A stretch of DNA of 37,500 nucleotides, taken from Trachelipus rathkii. Lineage: Eukaryota > Arthropoda > Malacostraca > Isopoda > Trachelipodidae. Shown piece after piece: positions 24,910-35,904 of the stretch. The stretch's first letter is position 1, and each line of letters starts with the position of its first letter. The translations under genes were made by a program, and so were the position numbers. Location of the stretch: positions 1 to 37,500 of the forward strand of contig JABUQX010022723.1 in NCBI GenBank assembly GCA_015478945.1. The letters are read 5' to 3'. The notes beneath the pieces were generated by a model that saw only the letters and a list, made by a program, of their open reading frames with translations, had not been told where the DNA came from and ran no database searches.

Positions 24910-25200
24910 AATTTTATAATTAAATTTCAAATAATAATAATAAAAAGCTCTGAAAAAATAAGTAAACTGATATTAAAGTTGTCACATTTTGACATTATAC
25001 AATTTTTTTTTTTTACATTTTCAGTAAAAATGTTTTTTTTTGGAAATACAAGGAAAACTATTAGCTTTACAAGAAAAAGGTATTCAACAACATTTGTCTA
25101 AAATTAAATTCTGCATTATTTGATATAAAGATCATGTTTTTAGCATGAATAGTAAAAAGTTTATTGATATTTTTGTACCATTAATCCGATAAAATACTAG
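24910..25200. other. Upstream flank of the multi-exon gene
   Basis: AT-rich sequence with T-runs near 25,002-25,013 and 25,033-25,040. It would include the promoter of the minus-strand gene that starts at 24,909; I see no distinctive TATA or initiator element that stands out from the background. Confidence 0.4.
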
Positions 25201-25205
25201 ATTTT

Positions 25206-25252
25206 TTAACCTTTTGAACTTAAGGTCAAGTGGGACGACTATAAATGACTAC
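25206..25252. other. Possible DNA-transposon terminus (piggyBac-like look)
   Basis: A TTAA followed by CCTTTTGAACTTAAGG and then GTGGGACGACTATAAATGAC resembles the TTAA-flanked CCCTTTG.. ends and GGGACGAC subterminal pieces of piggyBac-type elements. I see neither a matching opposite end nor a transposase, so this is a weak call. Confidence 0.2.
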
Positions 25253-25315
25253 CACTGTTTTTTTTTTTTTTGTCATAAATGTGTTTTTTACATCAAAAGC
25301 CAGGTACTAGGACAC

Positions 25316-26350
25316 TGTAGCGGATTTTACGTTAAATTTAAATAAAATCCACAATTTGAAAAGTTGCCATGAGGCTATCTGCCAGGGCAGCCGAAGGAAG
25401 ATAGAATAACACCACACCCATACACTTTACGTTTATTCAAGAAAATATACACTTATAATATACTTAAAATATACACAATTATTACAGCGAACCCACACAA
25501 TTATATTTTTCCTACAATTATGAATAATACTAATCCAATTATTTAATTATTCCACAATAATACAAAAAATTATTCTAAAAGGTATTCCAATACCACTTAC
25601 TTCAATATCCCACTACCAGTTCCACCACCAGGTATTACAATATACCATATACTATAACAATCCTATATCTACAACATATAAAATTTATAGGCAAAAAAAA
25701 TATATAATAACTGATAAATTCAATAAATCTAAATTTCAAATAAGCGAAATTGTCAATTATAAAAGTTTTTTTTTTTTCCATGTTTCAGTACCGTCACTTT
25801 GTGTTCAAATAACTTATTTTCCATTTTGGTACCTATATTGTTTTTCAAGTTTTTCACTTCTTATGGTACCTCTATTTTCCAAGTTTATTTTTACAATGCA
25901 ATAACTTTTATCTTCAATTTGTATTTTCTAGTTTGTTTTTCCTAATTGTTTCCTTATATTAATCTTTATTTACGTCTTTCTCTGTTTAATCTAATCTTTA
26001 CACAATTTTATTCTTTTTCAAATTGTAATTTTCATTTTCACTTGTAATCTTCATTCGACTTTTCTCTTTGATTTATTTTCAGTTTCTAAGAAACCTAAGG
26101 TTTCTAAGTATCAATTTTGATTTTCCGTTTTTTCAATTCTCAGTTAAGTTCCACATATTATTAAGCATAAGTTATATATATCTACTTAGTATCATTTGGA
26201 CCGACCACAATGGAGATTTTTAAGTGCTCCTCACCGTTGATTATATTCTTCTGTTTCCCAGATACCACTTCAAAAACCAGCCAAAAATGAATGGAACCAA
26301 ACAAAATCCAATCTCAGAAACAAATTGAGCCACAGAAAAATAAAATCTTC
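25316..26350 (-). repeat. LTR copy 1 (candidate 3' LTR of a minus-strand retrotransposon)
   Basis: About 1.03 kb that recurs as a direct repeat at 30,151-31,300. Shared landmarks in the same order include TGTAGYGGATTTWACGTTAA at the left edge, CAGGGCARCCGAAGGAAGATA, CCACCACCAGGTATT, CAATCCTATATCTACAA and, near the right edge, TTTGGACCGACCACAATGGA followed by GATTTTTAAGTGCTCC. Read on the minus strand the repeat ends in ..CCGCTACA, the CA end expected of an LTR. The copies differ by many substitutions and one-base indels. Retroviral-type LTRs drive transcription and polyadenylation; no individual element inside is assigned. Confidence 0.7.
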
Positions 26351-26442
26351 TAAACAAATCCAGTCCCAGAAAACAATCAGCTCCAGAGAAATAAAATCTT
26401 CTAAATAAATCCAGTCCCAGAAAACAATCAACTCCAGAAAAA
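26300..26442. repeat. Tandem repeat, 51-bp unit, about three copies
   Basis: Two nearly identical 51-bp units (26,341-26,391 and 26,392-26,442) containing AAATCCAGTCCCAGAAAACA are preceded by a third, more diverged unit starting near 26,300. The unit length is a multiple of three, so the minus-strand frames over it show a 17-residue repeat, but I regard those frames as by-products. The second LTR copy has only one unit at the corresponding place (31,245-31,300), so the array expanded in, or collapsed from, one copy. Confidence 0.85.
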
Positions 26443-26592
26443 AAACTGAAATGAAAAAAATAAACAAATCCTAACATGACAACAAAAGAAATATAAAAAA
26501 AATTATGAAAATAATAAGTTAAATAATAATAATATTTGCTTCAATCTTTGAAAACGTTAAATGAAAGTAATTTATTAAATAATATTAAATAA

Positions 26593-27126
26593 TCAAATAA
26601 TATTATCTTCAAACAATATACTCAACAATAATAAATTCTCTACAATCAAAACAGAGTACAAACTACCAACTACATCACCAACCCTTATACCTCTCACTCT
26701 CTTCTTTTTCACATCAGGCACCTTCTGCATACATACTCTAGGATTATTCATATCTAATACACCGTCGAATACATGCGCAACCCTTTTCACTCTATATCTA
26801 GCATCATACCCATCAACCAGAAACATGCTATTCTGGTCGACATCCACACCTACATTCGCATTCCAACCTACTTTCACACTTACTACTTCATCCGTCTTCA
26901 AGGCCCTATCCTCTAAAGCAAACACTTCCACACATTTCACCAATTTCATGTCTACATTCCCTAACTCATTCACATATATCTCATTCCCATCCTTGTTCAC
27001 CTTCATCTCTATCATCATTCGATCAGGATGGATAACTATCCCATTCACACTCAAAAACTTATACCCCAATAACACATCATACATCTCGTTCTTACTATCA
27101 ATCACATAAAACTCACTCTCTTCCAT
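26593..27126 (-). pseudogene. Retrotransposon aspartic protease-like segment (C-terminal part)
   Basis: The 177-codon minus-strand frame contains YDVLLGYKFLSVNGIVIHP near residues 17-35, matching the hydrophobic LLG-x-x-FL and x-x-I-x-P pattern at the C-terminal half of retroviral-type proteases that process Gag-Pol polyproteins. It is followed by a Val/Lys/Asp-rich extension (RYRVKRVAHVFDG, KVPDVKKKRVRGIRVGDVVG). The catalytic D-T/S-G is expected upstream; near 27,195-27,175 a different frame gives YIDGSRNGIK, which could be a damaged active-site region. The frame from 27,506 to 27,312 (VKTISKVESKVCKNTHKRDV) may be further upstream polyprotein. The ATG at 27,126 is therefore probably internal. 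The plus-strand Thr/Ser/Phe-rich frame over 26,825-27,109 is the antisense shadow. Confidence 0.5.
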
Positions 27127-27506
27127 GCTTTATTCCTCCTCAATCTTAAGCACTCTCCTGCTAATTTAATTCCATTCCGGGAACCATCAATATACTAAAA
27201 TTCGTTTCCCTTAATATGCGCCCCTATTCCTAATTCTTCTGGATCTTCCCTTATATTCACTTATCTTATATGCTCTTTATACCAACACAACCATAACCAG
27301 GCCCATGTATTTCAATTCAAAGCTCGGACCTCATACTCCACAAAAAACCTTAATAACTGTTTTCTATTACATGTCATGACTATACTGGTATTCCAATCTA
27401 GAGAAACACGTTTTTCTATACAACTTACATCCCTCTTATGCGTATTTTTGCAGACCTTCGATTCCACCTTTGATATTGTTTTCACTACAGCGTTGCTAAC
27501 CCTCAC

Positions 27507-30125
27507 TATATGCTAATCGAGTGATATTTTTCGCTTTCACGAGCATAATGAAAATTCCTTCTTGATTATTTACCGTGCTCACGTAACCTAATGCTTCACT
27601 TAACACGTATTTACATCCACTATTAATATCAACTATATAACCCAATCCACTGCCTGCTACTAACCGCTATATTGTGCTGTAATCTACTATAACTCCATTT
27701 AACAATCTAACCTGTATATTAGCACATACCCGATATTACTGAGGACCGACCCCCTTCCTATGTATGTCATCATACTCTCAACTATCTTAACCATCCTACA
27801 TATTGACCCTATATCCACACATGTTGTCCAAGTTTTCTAGGGAACCTATGCATCCTAGAAAATGCCCTCGATCCCACATTCCCACATTACTTAGGTTGCC
27901 TTATCATCACTTCACTCATACCCTGTGTGATCATATCACTCATGCACACTCAAATGAATTCTAATACCTATTAATATCGCCTATCTCCTACATACCTACA
28001 GCTCCATTATGTTGAGGGTCTGTATACTAAGTTCATAGATAGCTAACAAAATGACCATCATCATTTCCAGACAATTGAAAACAAGCACCAAATGGCCCAA
28101 ATCTGCTATATCCGTAAAAATCATATGACTAACATTTTTCCACCAACAATGGCACATATACATCCGCGTATATTTCACGTTCATACAATACCTCTTGAGT
28201 TAACTGATCATCTAATTATATAACTCACTTGAACTTGAAATTATAGACAACACCAGTTATCCCTACTTATACATTCCACGAGTTTACCACCTACTAGAAG
28301 ACAGCTGCATTTATTAATTCATTAAACCTCCTCAATACAATAATTTATATTACCTGTCTTTCATCACATTCCAAACCATATAATAAATCCTTATCTATAT
28401 TAATAAAACTTTAACCTATTATACCTATATATACGTATGAGGTTTGCTATTTAGGGCATCTTCTATAATGAATCGAATATACTGAGAGGGGGAGGGTGAA
28501 GCCTCTATTTAAACATTCAACATTAATATCTATTAATCCTACTAATAACACTATGCACATCCTCGAGACGTTCATTCCCTCCAGATCTCCTTACAAACTC
28601 TATTATCTTGTATAAAATTTTACCAAAACATCTTTGAGGTCAATTAACGTCTACTCTATATGCTAGACCCATACTCCATAATTTATTCACACTCTTCCCT
28701 TCTCAAAGTTTACATACTCTGTCACTGAGGTCGAACAGTCTCTAAAAACTCTTCATACAACAATCTCTATTCCATCACATCAATCATCACCCAAAACTTC
28801 TTTCTCGCCAAAGTTTCCAATCAGTGTGCATACATATCGATCCTTATCACTTTACATTCTTTCTCCCGTCTGAGAGAGCACTATAATTTAAAATCAAAAT
28901 TGGTTTTTGAAATCATACTCATCTCCTATTTATAATTCACACCCTAATCACCATTTCTTTCACTCTCATAATCTCTTGGTCTCGAGATGGTATATTTTCT
29001 GAGCTTACTTTCCATCTTACATCTTTCAAAAATTTGAGCTCGCAGCGCTCACACAGCTAATGCATGCGCATTTAAACATAACAATCTAACATTCGCCCCC
29101 TAGTGGAATAGAATATTAATCGTCCACCAACTCTCAACACGAGAGAGAGATACCTTAACTCCGATTGAGAGTATCAATTACTTCTGCTCCACAATAACCC
29201 TCCATATCCGCGGCCTATGAGTTAATATAAACTCCTCAAACCTAACTTTAGTAACAATACAACACATTATACATTCTTATTTATATACTATGTGGGTTTA
29301 TTACCTTCAGAGATAGGCTAACACTATCTTCCTATTTTTACTTGACAATTCCCAGAGTGCGAATCTGGTATCCCGTTTCCAATTTTCCCTCATTTAAGCG
29401 AGATGCTCACCAGTTCACCCTTCCTGACTATATATAAGAATGCGATATTTTACTTTTTCATATCATCATTCTCTTGCTTTCGATGTCTCGGCGAGTATAT
29501 CTTATGGAAGTCTCTTTCGTTAACTATTTTGGTCCACTTTAAATACTAAATCAAAATCTTCCCAAATTCCTCTCATGTCACATACCAATTCTGGCCATGA
29601 ATCTCCTAATGGTCAACATCCTTCTCCCATCCCACTACTTCTCCTTACCTTCACAAATACTCCACCTTAACTCATCATCATTGTTCATCACTTTCTCGTC
29701 CTTTCAGATAGGTTAGTCCCTTCTTATTCCCTTTTCTTATTTTATTTCTACTACTCTTTGGATAGTAGTACGAGATCATACCCCTTTTTATCGGAATCAA
29801 CCACGATTCATTCCAATCCCCTCAGACGATATATTCATCACCTATATATTCCGGGAATAACCACATTTTTCTGACCACGCCAATGATTAGCATCGCACCA
29901 TTCGCACCTCATCCAAATTGCTTTCAACCATCCCTAGTATCTGCATTTTCGACAATTTGACTCTATCCAAATCCTGCATTCTCCTTATTCCTTTTCCCCT
30001 CAAGGCCTCCTTATATCCGCCTTCACACCATCCACACCCGCAACTCACTCATCGGTAAGCGCATAATTTTTACCATACGTTTCACTACTACTGTTCACAC
30101 TACGTCCCCCACACCCTAAAGACCA
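27507..30125 (-). other. Internal region of the LTR element, coding not resolved
   Basis: The minus strand is purine- and G-rich relative to the window, as expected for old coding sequence, but no frame stays open for more than about 60 codons. Scattered pieces look protein-like, for example DRVKLSKMQILGMVESNLDE near 29,960-29,900 and a helix-like RR.E piece near 28,700. By position this should be gag. I could not identify a zinc knuckle, RT, RNase H or integrase motif. The sequence AGGGGGCGAATGTTAGA near 29,100 on the minus strand resembles phrases found at ends of gypsy pol genes, which might indicate internal rearrangement. Confidence 0.35.
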
Positions 30126-30144
30126 GCCCGCACGTTGGACACCA
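30126..30144 (-). promoter_or_regulatory. Primer-binding-site-like sequence
   Basis: On the minus strand, TGGTGTCCAACGTGCGGGC starts six bases after the CACTACA end of the putative 5' LTR. Primer-binding sites begin with TGG (complement of the tRNA CCA end), and TGGYGYCCAACGTGGGGC is a pattern seen at this place in several retroelements. The priming tRNA is not assigned. The match has one likely inserted base. Confidence 0.6.
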
Positions 30145-30150
30145 CAAATA

Positions 30151-31300
30151 TGTAGTGGATTTAACGTTAAATTTTAAAAAAATCCATAATAATTATGCCA
30201 GTACGCTATCTGTCAGGGCAACCGAAGGAAGATAGAATGACACCAACACCAATGATATTATGACACAGTTGTATCAAGAAAAGTATAGCACACTATATAT
30301 TATACTTAAAAGTATAACACATTATACAGTGCGAGAACCCACACATTAATATTCTTTTCCTCATCAATGATGAATATAATACTTATCGCAATTATTTACA
30401 TTATTCGAGCAATAATTACAAAAAAATCTTCCTTAAAGTATTCGAATACCCACTACTACAATAATCCCACCTACCGGGTCCACCACCAGGTATTCACAAT
30501 ATACCGATATACTAGCAACAATCCTATATCTACAAACATATAAAATTTATAGCAAAAAAAAGATATATAGATAAACGATTAAATTTCCAAATAAATCTAA
30601 ATTGTTCAAATAAGCAAAAGTTGTCAATTATAAAAAGTTTTTTTTTTACCGCCCACGTTCTGTTATCCGTCCACTTTTGTCAACTTGTGTTCAAATAACC
30701 TTTATTTTTCCAATTTTTTGGTACCTATTATTGTTTTTTTCTCAAGATTCGGCTTCTTATGTACCTTCTGTGTGGTTTTGCTTTCTATTTTTTCAAGTTA
30801 ATTTTTATACAATACATAACTTTTTTGTTCTCCAGTCTTATTTTCCAGTTTTGTTTTTTCTAATTGTTCTTAATTTATACTTTAAACCACTCCCCTTTCT
30901 TCCTGTTAATTCTAACACATTTACACAATTTTATTGTTTTTCAAATTGTAATTTTCATTTTCACTTGTAATCTTCATTCGACTTTTCTCTTTAATTTATT
31001 TTCAGTTTTCTGTTCGCAGTTTTTTTTGTGTTTCTATAGTATCAAATTGATTTTTCCATTTTTCAATTTCTCCATTTAAGTTGCCACATATTATTAAGGT
31101 TCTATATAGTATTCTATATATCTACTTAGTATCATTTGGACCGACCACAATGGAGATTTTTAAGTGCTCCGGATTATTTTATTAACTTTCTGTTTTCCCA
31201 GATACCGGATTTCAATAAAACCAGTCCAAAAATTAAATGGAAACAAACAAATATACCAATCTTCAGAGCAATTGAGTCCATCAGACAAAATATAAATCTA
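30151..31300 (-). repeat. LTR copy 2 (candidate 5' LTR)
   Basis: Direct repeat of 25,316-26,350, slightly longer through small insertions. The left edge (TGTAGTGGATTTAACG) abuts the primer-binding-site-like sequence, which makes it the 5' LTR on the minus strand. The right edge lies near 31,300, where the sequence passes into the LINE remnant. The Phe/Tyr/Ser-rich plus-strand frames over 30,677-31,079 lie inside the LTR and are not genes. Confidence 0.7.
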
Positions 31301-31309
31301 TACCACTTT

Positions 31310-32400
31310 ATAAACATCATGCTTATATCTCAACCAACTGTCATTCACATATTTCCTTTCCACATGACCAAAGCATCTCATCCGTACTTTGGTCATTTAT
31401 TCCATGCATTTACCCTTCTTCATACCACAAATACTCATACTAATACGTTCATTCCTCATTTGAATCAAATTTTTTACCACCTAACACGCTCTTTAGATTG
31501 TCCATCTGAAACACATTGAAACTTTAGATCTTTACCTCCTATTGAGGCATGACTACATAATGTCGTGACTACTTATGCATTAAACACTAGGTAATCCAAC
31601 ATACCCTCATGTAATCACCTTGGCCAAGTCGCAGATTCAATGACGGTTAGTCCCTATGAGCAGTACACCAACGATTAATTGCACCCATGCCACCTTCCCT
31701 CGGCGGCTACTTTCACCAACTTTTCTACTACACTGAATCATCCGTTTCCCTTTTCAATCCAACATATATCTAAATATTTAAACTCAGAACATTTTTCAGC
31801 TATATTCAAACATCTAACATAACTTCAACCCGAGGACTGTCCTCACCTACAACCATAACTTACTCTTATCTACGTTATATTCAAACCCCTCTTTTACACA
31901 CTCTGCCTGCCAAAATCTCTCTACTATCCACCTCAAAACTCTCTTCAGATTCACCAACAAAAACAAAATCATCCCATATAATAGGATAGGCGTGTTTAGC
32001 CGTCACTCTCCAGATCTTCATTTTCCATCGATTCTACAGAACACCATTTCTGCACACGGTGCACCCATCTCTAATTTCTCTTCATAAACCCCAATCCAAA
32101 TACAAATTAAGTTATACCAGGTGGACAGTAAACGAGCATCCTGCCCCAACTCGCTATTAATTATTAAAGCCAATGATTTTGACTCCATTTATTCTTACAC
32201 CACTTCACTATCATCATACAGTACTTTGTTCTCATTCAGAACTTACCACCAACACCATAATAAATTACTAACACCTGCCATAGAGCCTTCCTATTAATTG
32301 TATCATAAGCTGTTGCAAATCCAATAAAACCTAAAATACAATTTATTCTCTTCCTCCCTCATTTTTCTCAATTACTTGTTTCAATGTAAAAGATTTGATA
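31310..32400 (-). pseudogene. LINE reverse transcriptase remnant (APE-type non-LTR, RTE/jockey-like)
   Basis: On the minus strand, in order and in changing frames: FTLKQVIEK (near 32,388-32,360), then GFIGFATAYDTINRKALWQV (near 32,333-32,274), matching the RT block around F-x-D-x-x-x-A-Y-D; WDDFVFVGESEESF (near 31,977-31,936), matching the Y-A-D-D catalytic block with the first positions changed; CSRKVGESSRRGKVA (near 31,730-31,686); MDNLKSV and MRNERIS (31,510-31,445); and CFGHVER (near 31,385-31,358), a tail I associate with crustacean LINEs of this type. Such enzymes copy the element RNA at a nicked target. At least six frame changes and stops make it inactive as read. The 5' part (endonuclease) is missing beyond the TA tract at 32.4 kb; its 3' end touches the LTR element. 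Confidence 0.75.
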
Positions 32401-32545
32401 TATTATATTATATATATATATAATATATAAATATATATATTATTATTTATTATATATTATTATGGGATTATAATTAGGGAGTAAGTATATATTATTATTA
32501 TATATATATATATATATGTATAATATATATAATATATATATTTTG
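32400..32545. repeat. (TA)n-rich microsatellite
   Basis: Interrupted TA repeats on both sides of a short less-AT segment (32,462-32,490). It cuts the upstream side of the LINE RT remnant. Confidence 0.85.
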
Positions 32546-33145
32546 TAATGCTTATAACAACCGCTCACTTAACTTGATGGAGCGTTGTCAAAACAAAACC
32601 ACTTGTGCCCTGGGCCTCAGGACAGTAACTACAAAACACTGGATAAGTTTCGTTCTAAATATGGCTGTAACCTCTTAACACGATTTGTCACTTAGACACG
32701 ACTTATTCCACGATCAGAAGGACATATTATATTACATCCTCAATAAGGAGCCACAAATCCGCAGAACTTACCAAACAACCAGTGGTCCGAAAGAAAGCAC
32801 CAAAAATGCAACCGTTGGGTTTTTTGATTTATATCAGAGCCTCATTTATATACCGAGTACCTATTAATTACCCTAAAGACCAAATTTAATTCTTTAAATA
32901 TGTAATATTCGTCAGGGGCATATTAAGAATCAAGACTTAATTGTGAAAGTCTTTATCGGTTGATTTCAATAATGGGATTATTATTTAAATAAGAAATAAC
33001 TGCACAGTAATTAATTGAATACGCCACAATTATATATAAAAATATTTTTAATAAATATATACTATCAAAGTAAATAAAATAATAACTTTGGTATATCCAT
33101 ATCAACCTATCAACAAAAAGTATACTGAGAATTTATATTAACGGG
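32546..33145. other. No gene recognised
   Basis: Mixed sequence with one 60-codon plus-strand frame (32,685-32,867) that shows no family resemblance. The 32,560-32,880 part is less AT-rich and may be an old repeat copy. Confidence 0.45.
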
Positions 33146-33495
33146 AATATTAATACTTATATATAAATATATATATTATGTATATATGACTTTATAATAT
33201 ATATATAATTATAATATATATCTTAGGTTATATAGTATATAGTATATTCTATATATTATAGTATATATATTTAGTATTATAATAATATATATAGTATAGG
33301 AGATTTGAATATATATATATAATATTATATATATAATAGATTATACTATATATACGTATATATATATATATATATATATATAATTATAAATTTATATGTT
33401 TTAATTAATAAAATAAATTTTGATATAGATAATATATATATAGTTATATAATATATATATATATATATCTTTATATATATTATATATATATATAT
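33146..33495. repeat. (TA)n-rich microsatellite block
   Basis: Long interrupted TA tract that directly borders the left end of the SINE at 33,496. Confidence 0.9.
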
Positions 33496-33792
33496 GAGAC
33501 GCTACCTAGCTTCAGTGGTAAGAGCACCTCGCTAGTCACAGTCGTAGCGGGACCCAGGTTCGACTTGACTGGGTTGAGCGAGAGAATGTAGCTAATTCTC
33601 TATTAATCTACGCTTCGTCACACTCAGAACGTTAATGAGTACTAGTGAGTTTGTGGTGTGGCTTTGCTAAATGGGAATTATCGACGGCGTCCGCGTAGGC
33701 CTGGCCCAGCCCAGGCGGACTTAGCCGTTAGGTCCCTTTGTTTCCAAGGCCTTAGGTCCTGCAGGAACGAAAGTCCTTACTGGGTAAGAAGA
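33496..33792 (+). mobile_element. tRNA-derived SINE
   Basis: The first 75 bases look like a tRNA gene. An A-box-like TAGCTTCAGTGGTAAGAG (33,507-33,524) resembles the tRNA D-arm pattern TAGCTCAGTGGTAGAGC, and a B-box-like CAGGTTCGACTTG (33,555-33,567) resembles GGTTCGANNCC. These would form an internal RNA polymerase III promoter. After the tRNA part follows an unrelated GC-richer body (for example GGCCTGGCCCAGCCCAGGCG near 33,699-33,718), as in tRNA-derived SINEs. Both ends are embedded in (TA)n. One-base insertions in both boxes suggest decay or sequencing error. It is not a functional tRNA because the stems do not pair and sequence continues. The plus-strand frame 33,658-33,843 inside it is not a gene. 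Confidence 0.75.
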
Positions 33793-33899
33793 TTATTTAA
33801 ATTTATATATATATATACTATATATATATATAATAATATATAATATATATATATATATAATATATTATATATATAGTATATATATATATAAATATATAA

Positions 33900-33940
<41 letters not shown>

Positions 33941-33945
33941 ACTTT
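33793..33945. repeat. (TA)n-rich microsatellite block
   Basis: Follows directly on the SINE. With the block on its left it means that the SINE is flanked by TA repeats on both sides. Confidence 0.9.
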
Positions 33946-34261
33946 ATATTTAATAATTAAATAAATATTAAAAATATTAATATATTAAATATATTATATT
34001 ACAAGCTAGACGTATCAGCATATGATAACCCACAATCCTTGAAAATACGAATATTTAGACAACCACAAGATATCATATGCTATAACACCTGAATAAGTAA
34101 ATTTATGTAAATATTGACAACAGCTGACTTTCGCTTACACGCAATTTCTACCCAATATACAATGTTGAAGATGCTGTATATATTCAGAAATTAAATTATA
34201 TATGCCATTAAACAAATTTGTTATTAAAGTATTGAAATGTTTCATTAAATAAATAAATAAC

Positions 34262-34335
34262 CAACTTTAAAATATTAATGAAGAAAATGTTCAAAATTAA
34301 TATATTAATGAAGAAAATGTTCAAAATATTACCAA
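34262..34335. repeat. Short tandem duplication
   Basis: TTAATGAAGAAAATGTTCAA occurs twice about 30 bp apart (near 34,276 and 34,305), each copy followed by AATATT/AATTAATATA variants. No function is evident. Confidence 0.8.
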
Positions 34336-35090
34336 TAATCGCAGATCATAAATATAAAAACTTTACCTGGAATAGTCTGCAATGACGACTGGAACCACAT
34401 AATGTATACGCTAAGCAGATTATCGCTCTCAATAAATATATCCGAATAACACACAAAAATATTTTAAAAACAAACACCTTTAACACTTTAAAACATTACC
34501 AAAATATTAACACTTGAAATAATTTCTCAAAATGGATAAACAATACAAAATTATTTAGATAACAGTAATTTAAACACACACATCGATAATGGAATAATAA
34601 TCTTGGTGCACAGCATCTTCTACGCAGATGAACTAATGACATACATAAAAATGAACCAGGTTGCAACTGCTATGGTGCAAGATATAGCGTTGGCTAACCA
34701 TTTACTACTTGGACTATATCCACACGTCAGACTGCGGGGGAACAAGTATGCAAAAAAGGTCTCAACAGTCAAGCGTCACCTTTTATATCAGTCTCACAAA
34801 TCTTCGGATACGAATTCTGATACCTATTAATAAAATTTCAATCAGACAGTCATAATACTTATGTGTCCATCCATTTTAATACTTTAATGCAGGATTTAGT
34901 GTAGTTAAAATTAAGTAATGTTCAGCTCTATTCCATTAACAACGAAATAAAAAAAATAATACATACATACCTTCACAACATCTTGCAAAAAGTTAAACTT
35001 CTCACTGTACAAATTCGTTATGCAATTCATCTGGTAATCACACTCAAAGCTATATAAATTATATAATATAAGTGATTATACAAAATATCC
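34336..35090. other. No gene recognised; one plus-strand open frame
   Basis: The plus-strand frame 34,603-34,830 (75 codons) has a plausible residue mix, including FYADELMTYIKMNQVATAMV and LRGNKYAKKVSTVKRHLL, and less AT bias than its flanks. I do not recognise it and see no splice sites that I would trust. It may be a piece of an old element. Confidence 0.35.
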
Positions 35091-35425
35091 TTCCAATATA
35101 TATATGGTATTATATATATATTTTTTAGTTATTATATTATTTATTTGTTATATATACATATATTTTGCTGTAATATATATATATATAAATATTATATAGT
35201 ATATTTATTTACTTTTAATATTATTACTGTATTAATTAATATATTATTATATTAATTGTGTTATATCTTATATATATAGTAATATATATATATATATATA
35301 ATATATATTATATATATATATTATATATAATATATATAATATTATATTATTATGGGTGGTTAGTTTACTATTTATATATAGGTAGATATTATATATAATA
35401 TTATATATATAATATTCTGTATATT
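35091..35425. repeat. (TA)n-rich microsatellite block
   Basis: Interrupted TA and TAATA repeats with a few G-containing interruptions near 35,354-35,385. Confidence 0.85.
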
Positions 35426-35634
35426 TGGTTAGTTTTAGGCTAATTCTCTTACAACCTATGATGCATAGTATAATAAAAAATTAATAGTGTTTAAATAGAT
35501 ATATAATTAATAATAAAATATAAAAGCTCTCATCGTCAAAATTCTCTAAAATGAAGCAGCTTGGAAAAGATTATGTACTATTCGGCTTATCGTGTCTATT
35601 TAAAAATTAAAATAAATTGAAAAAGTTTAAAAAT

Positions 35635-35775
35635 TATTATATCTATATTATATATAGGTATATATTTCGTTATTATATTGATATATATATATATATATAT
35701 ATACTTATAATTATATAAATATATATTTATAATTATATTTATGATTAGATATATATATATATCATATATATACTG
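35635..35775. repeat. (TA)n-rich microsatellite block
   Basis: TA repeats; the minus-strand Ile/Tyr-rich frame over 35,596-35,808 is simply this repeat translated and is not a gene. Confidence 0.85.
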
Positions 35776-35904
35776 TAGAATGGGCGGGCTACTTAATAAT
35801 GTAACCATGCTATGTTTACAGTGGAGGAAGTAAACATTGTAATCTTTTGGGAATGTTAACCATTCTTTAGCAAAGCGTGTCTAACTAGCATGTTACCATA
35901 TAAT

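Larger units (their letters stand above)
25316..31300 (-). mobile_element. Ty3/gypsy-like LTR retrotransposon, probably truncated or non-autonomous
   Basis: Two direct repeats of about 1.05-1.15 kb bracket a 3.8-kb internal region. On the minus strand the 5' LTR (31,300-30,151) ends in CACTACA and is followed six bases later by a TGG-starting primer-binding-site-like sequence at 30,144-30,126. A protease-like frame lies at 27,126-26,593. This fixes the orientation as minus. In an intact Ty3/gypsy element the internal region is usually larger (gag, protease, RT, RNase H, integrase); here the protease-like part sits directly before the 3' LTR and I found no RT or integrase motif, so most of pol appears to be deleted. 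The 27.5-30.1 kb part should then be gag-like, but I cannot show this. Target-site duplications were not identified. Confidence 0.6.

Noticed and set aside
26241..26477. Two minus-strand frames with a 17-residue repeat (FLGLDLFRRF)
   Set aside because: They arise from a 51-bp tandem repeat at the LTR edge; because the unit is a multiple of three, several frames stay open without being genes.
26825..27109. Plus-strand Thr/Ser/Phe-rich frame of 94 codons
   Set aside because: Mirror of the protease-like minus-strand frame; low-complexity composition typical of an antisense frame.
30677..31519. Plus-strand Phe/Tyr/His-rich frames within LTR copy 2 and at its border
   Set aside because: They are inside a repeat that is present twice and the equivalent frames are not kept in the other copy; the last part is antisense to the LINE remnant.
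33496..33570. A genuine tRNA gene
   Set aside because: A- and B-box-like motifs are present but carry extra bases, the acceptor stem does not pair and a non-tRNA body follows, so it is the head of a SINE.
35596..35808. Minus-strand 70-codon Ile/Tyr frame
   Set aside because: Pure translation of a TA microsatellite.
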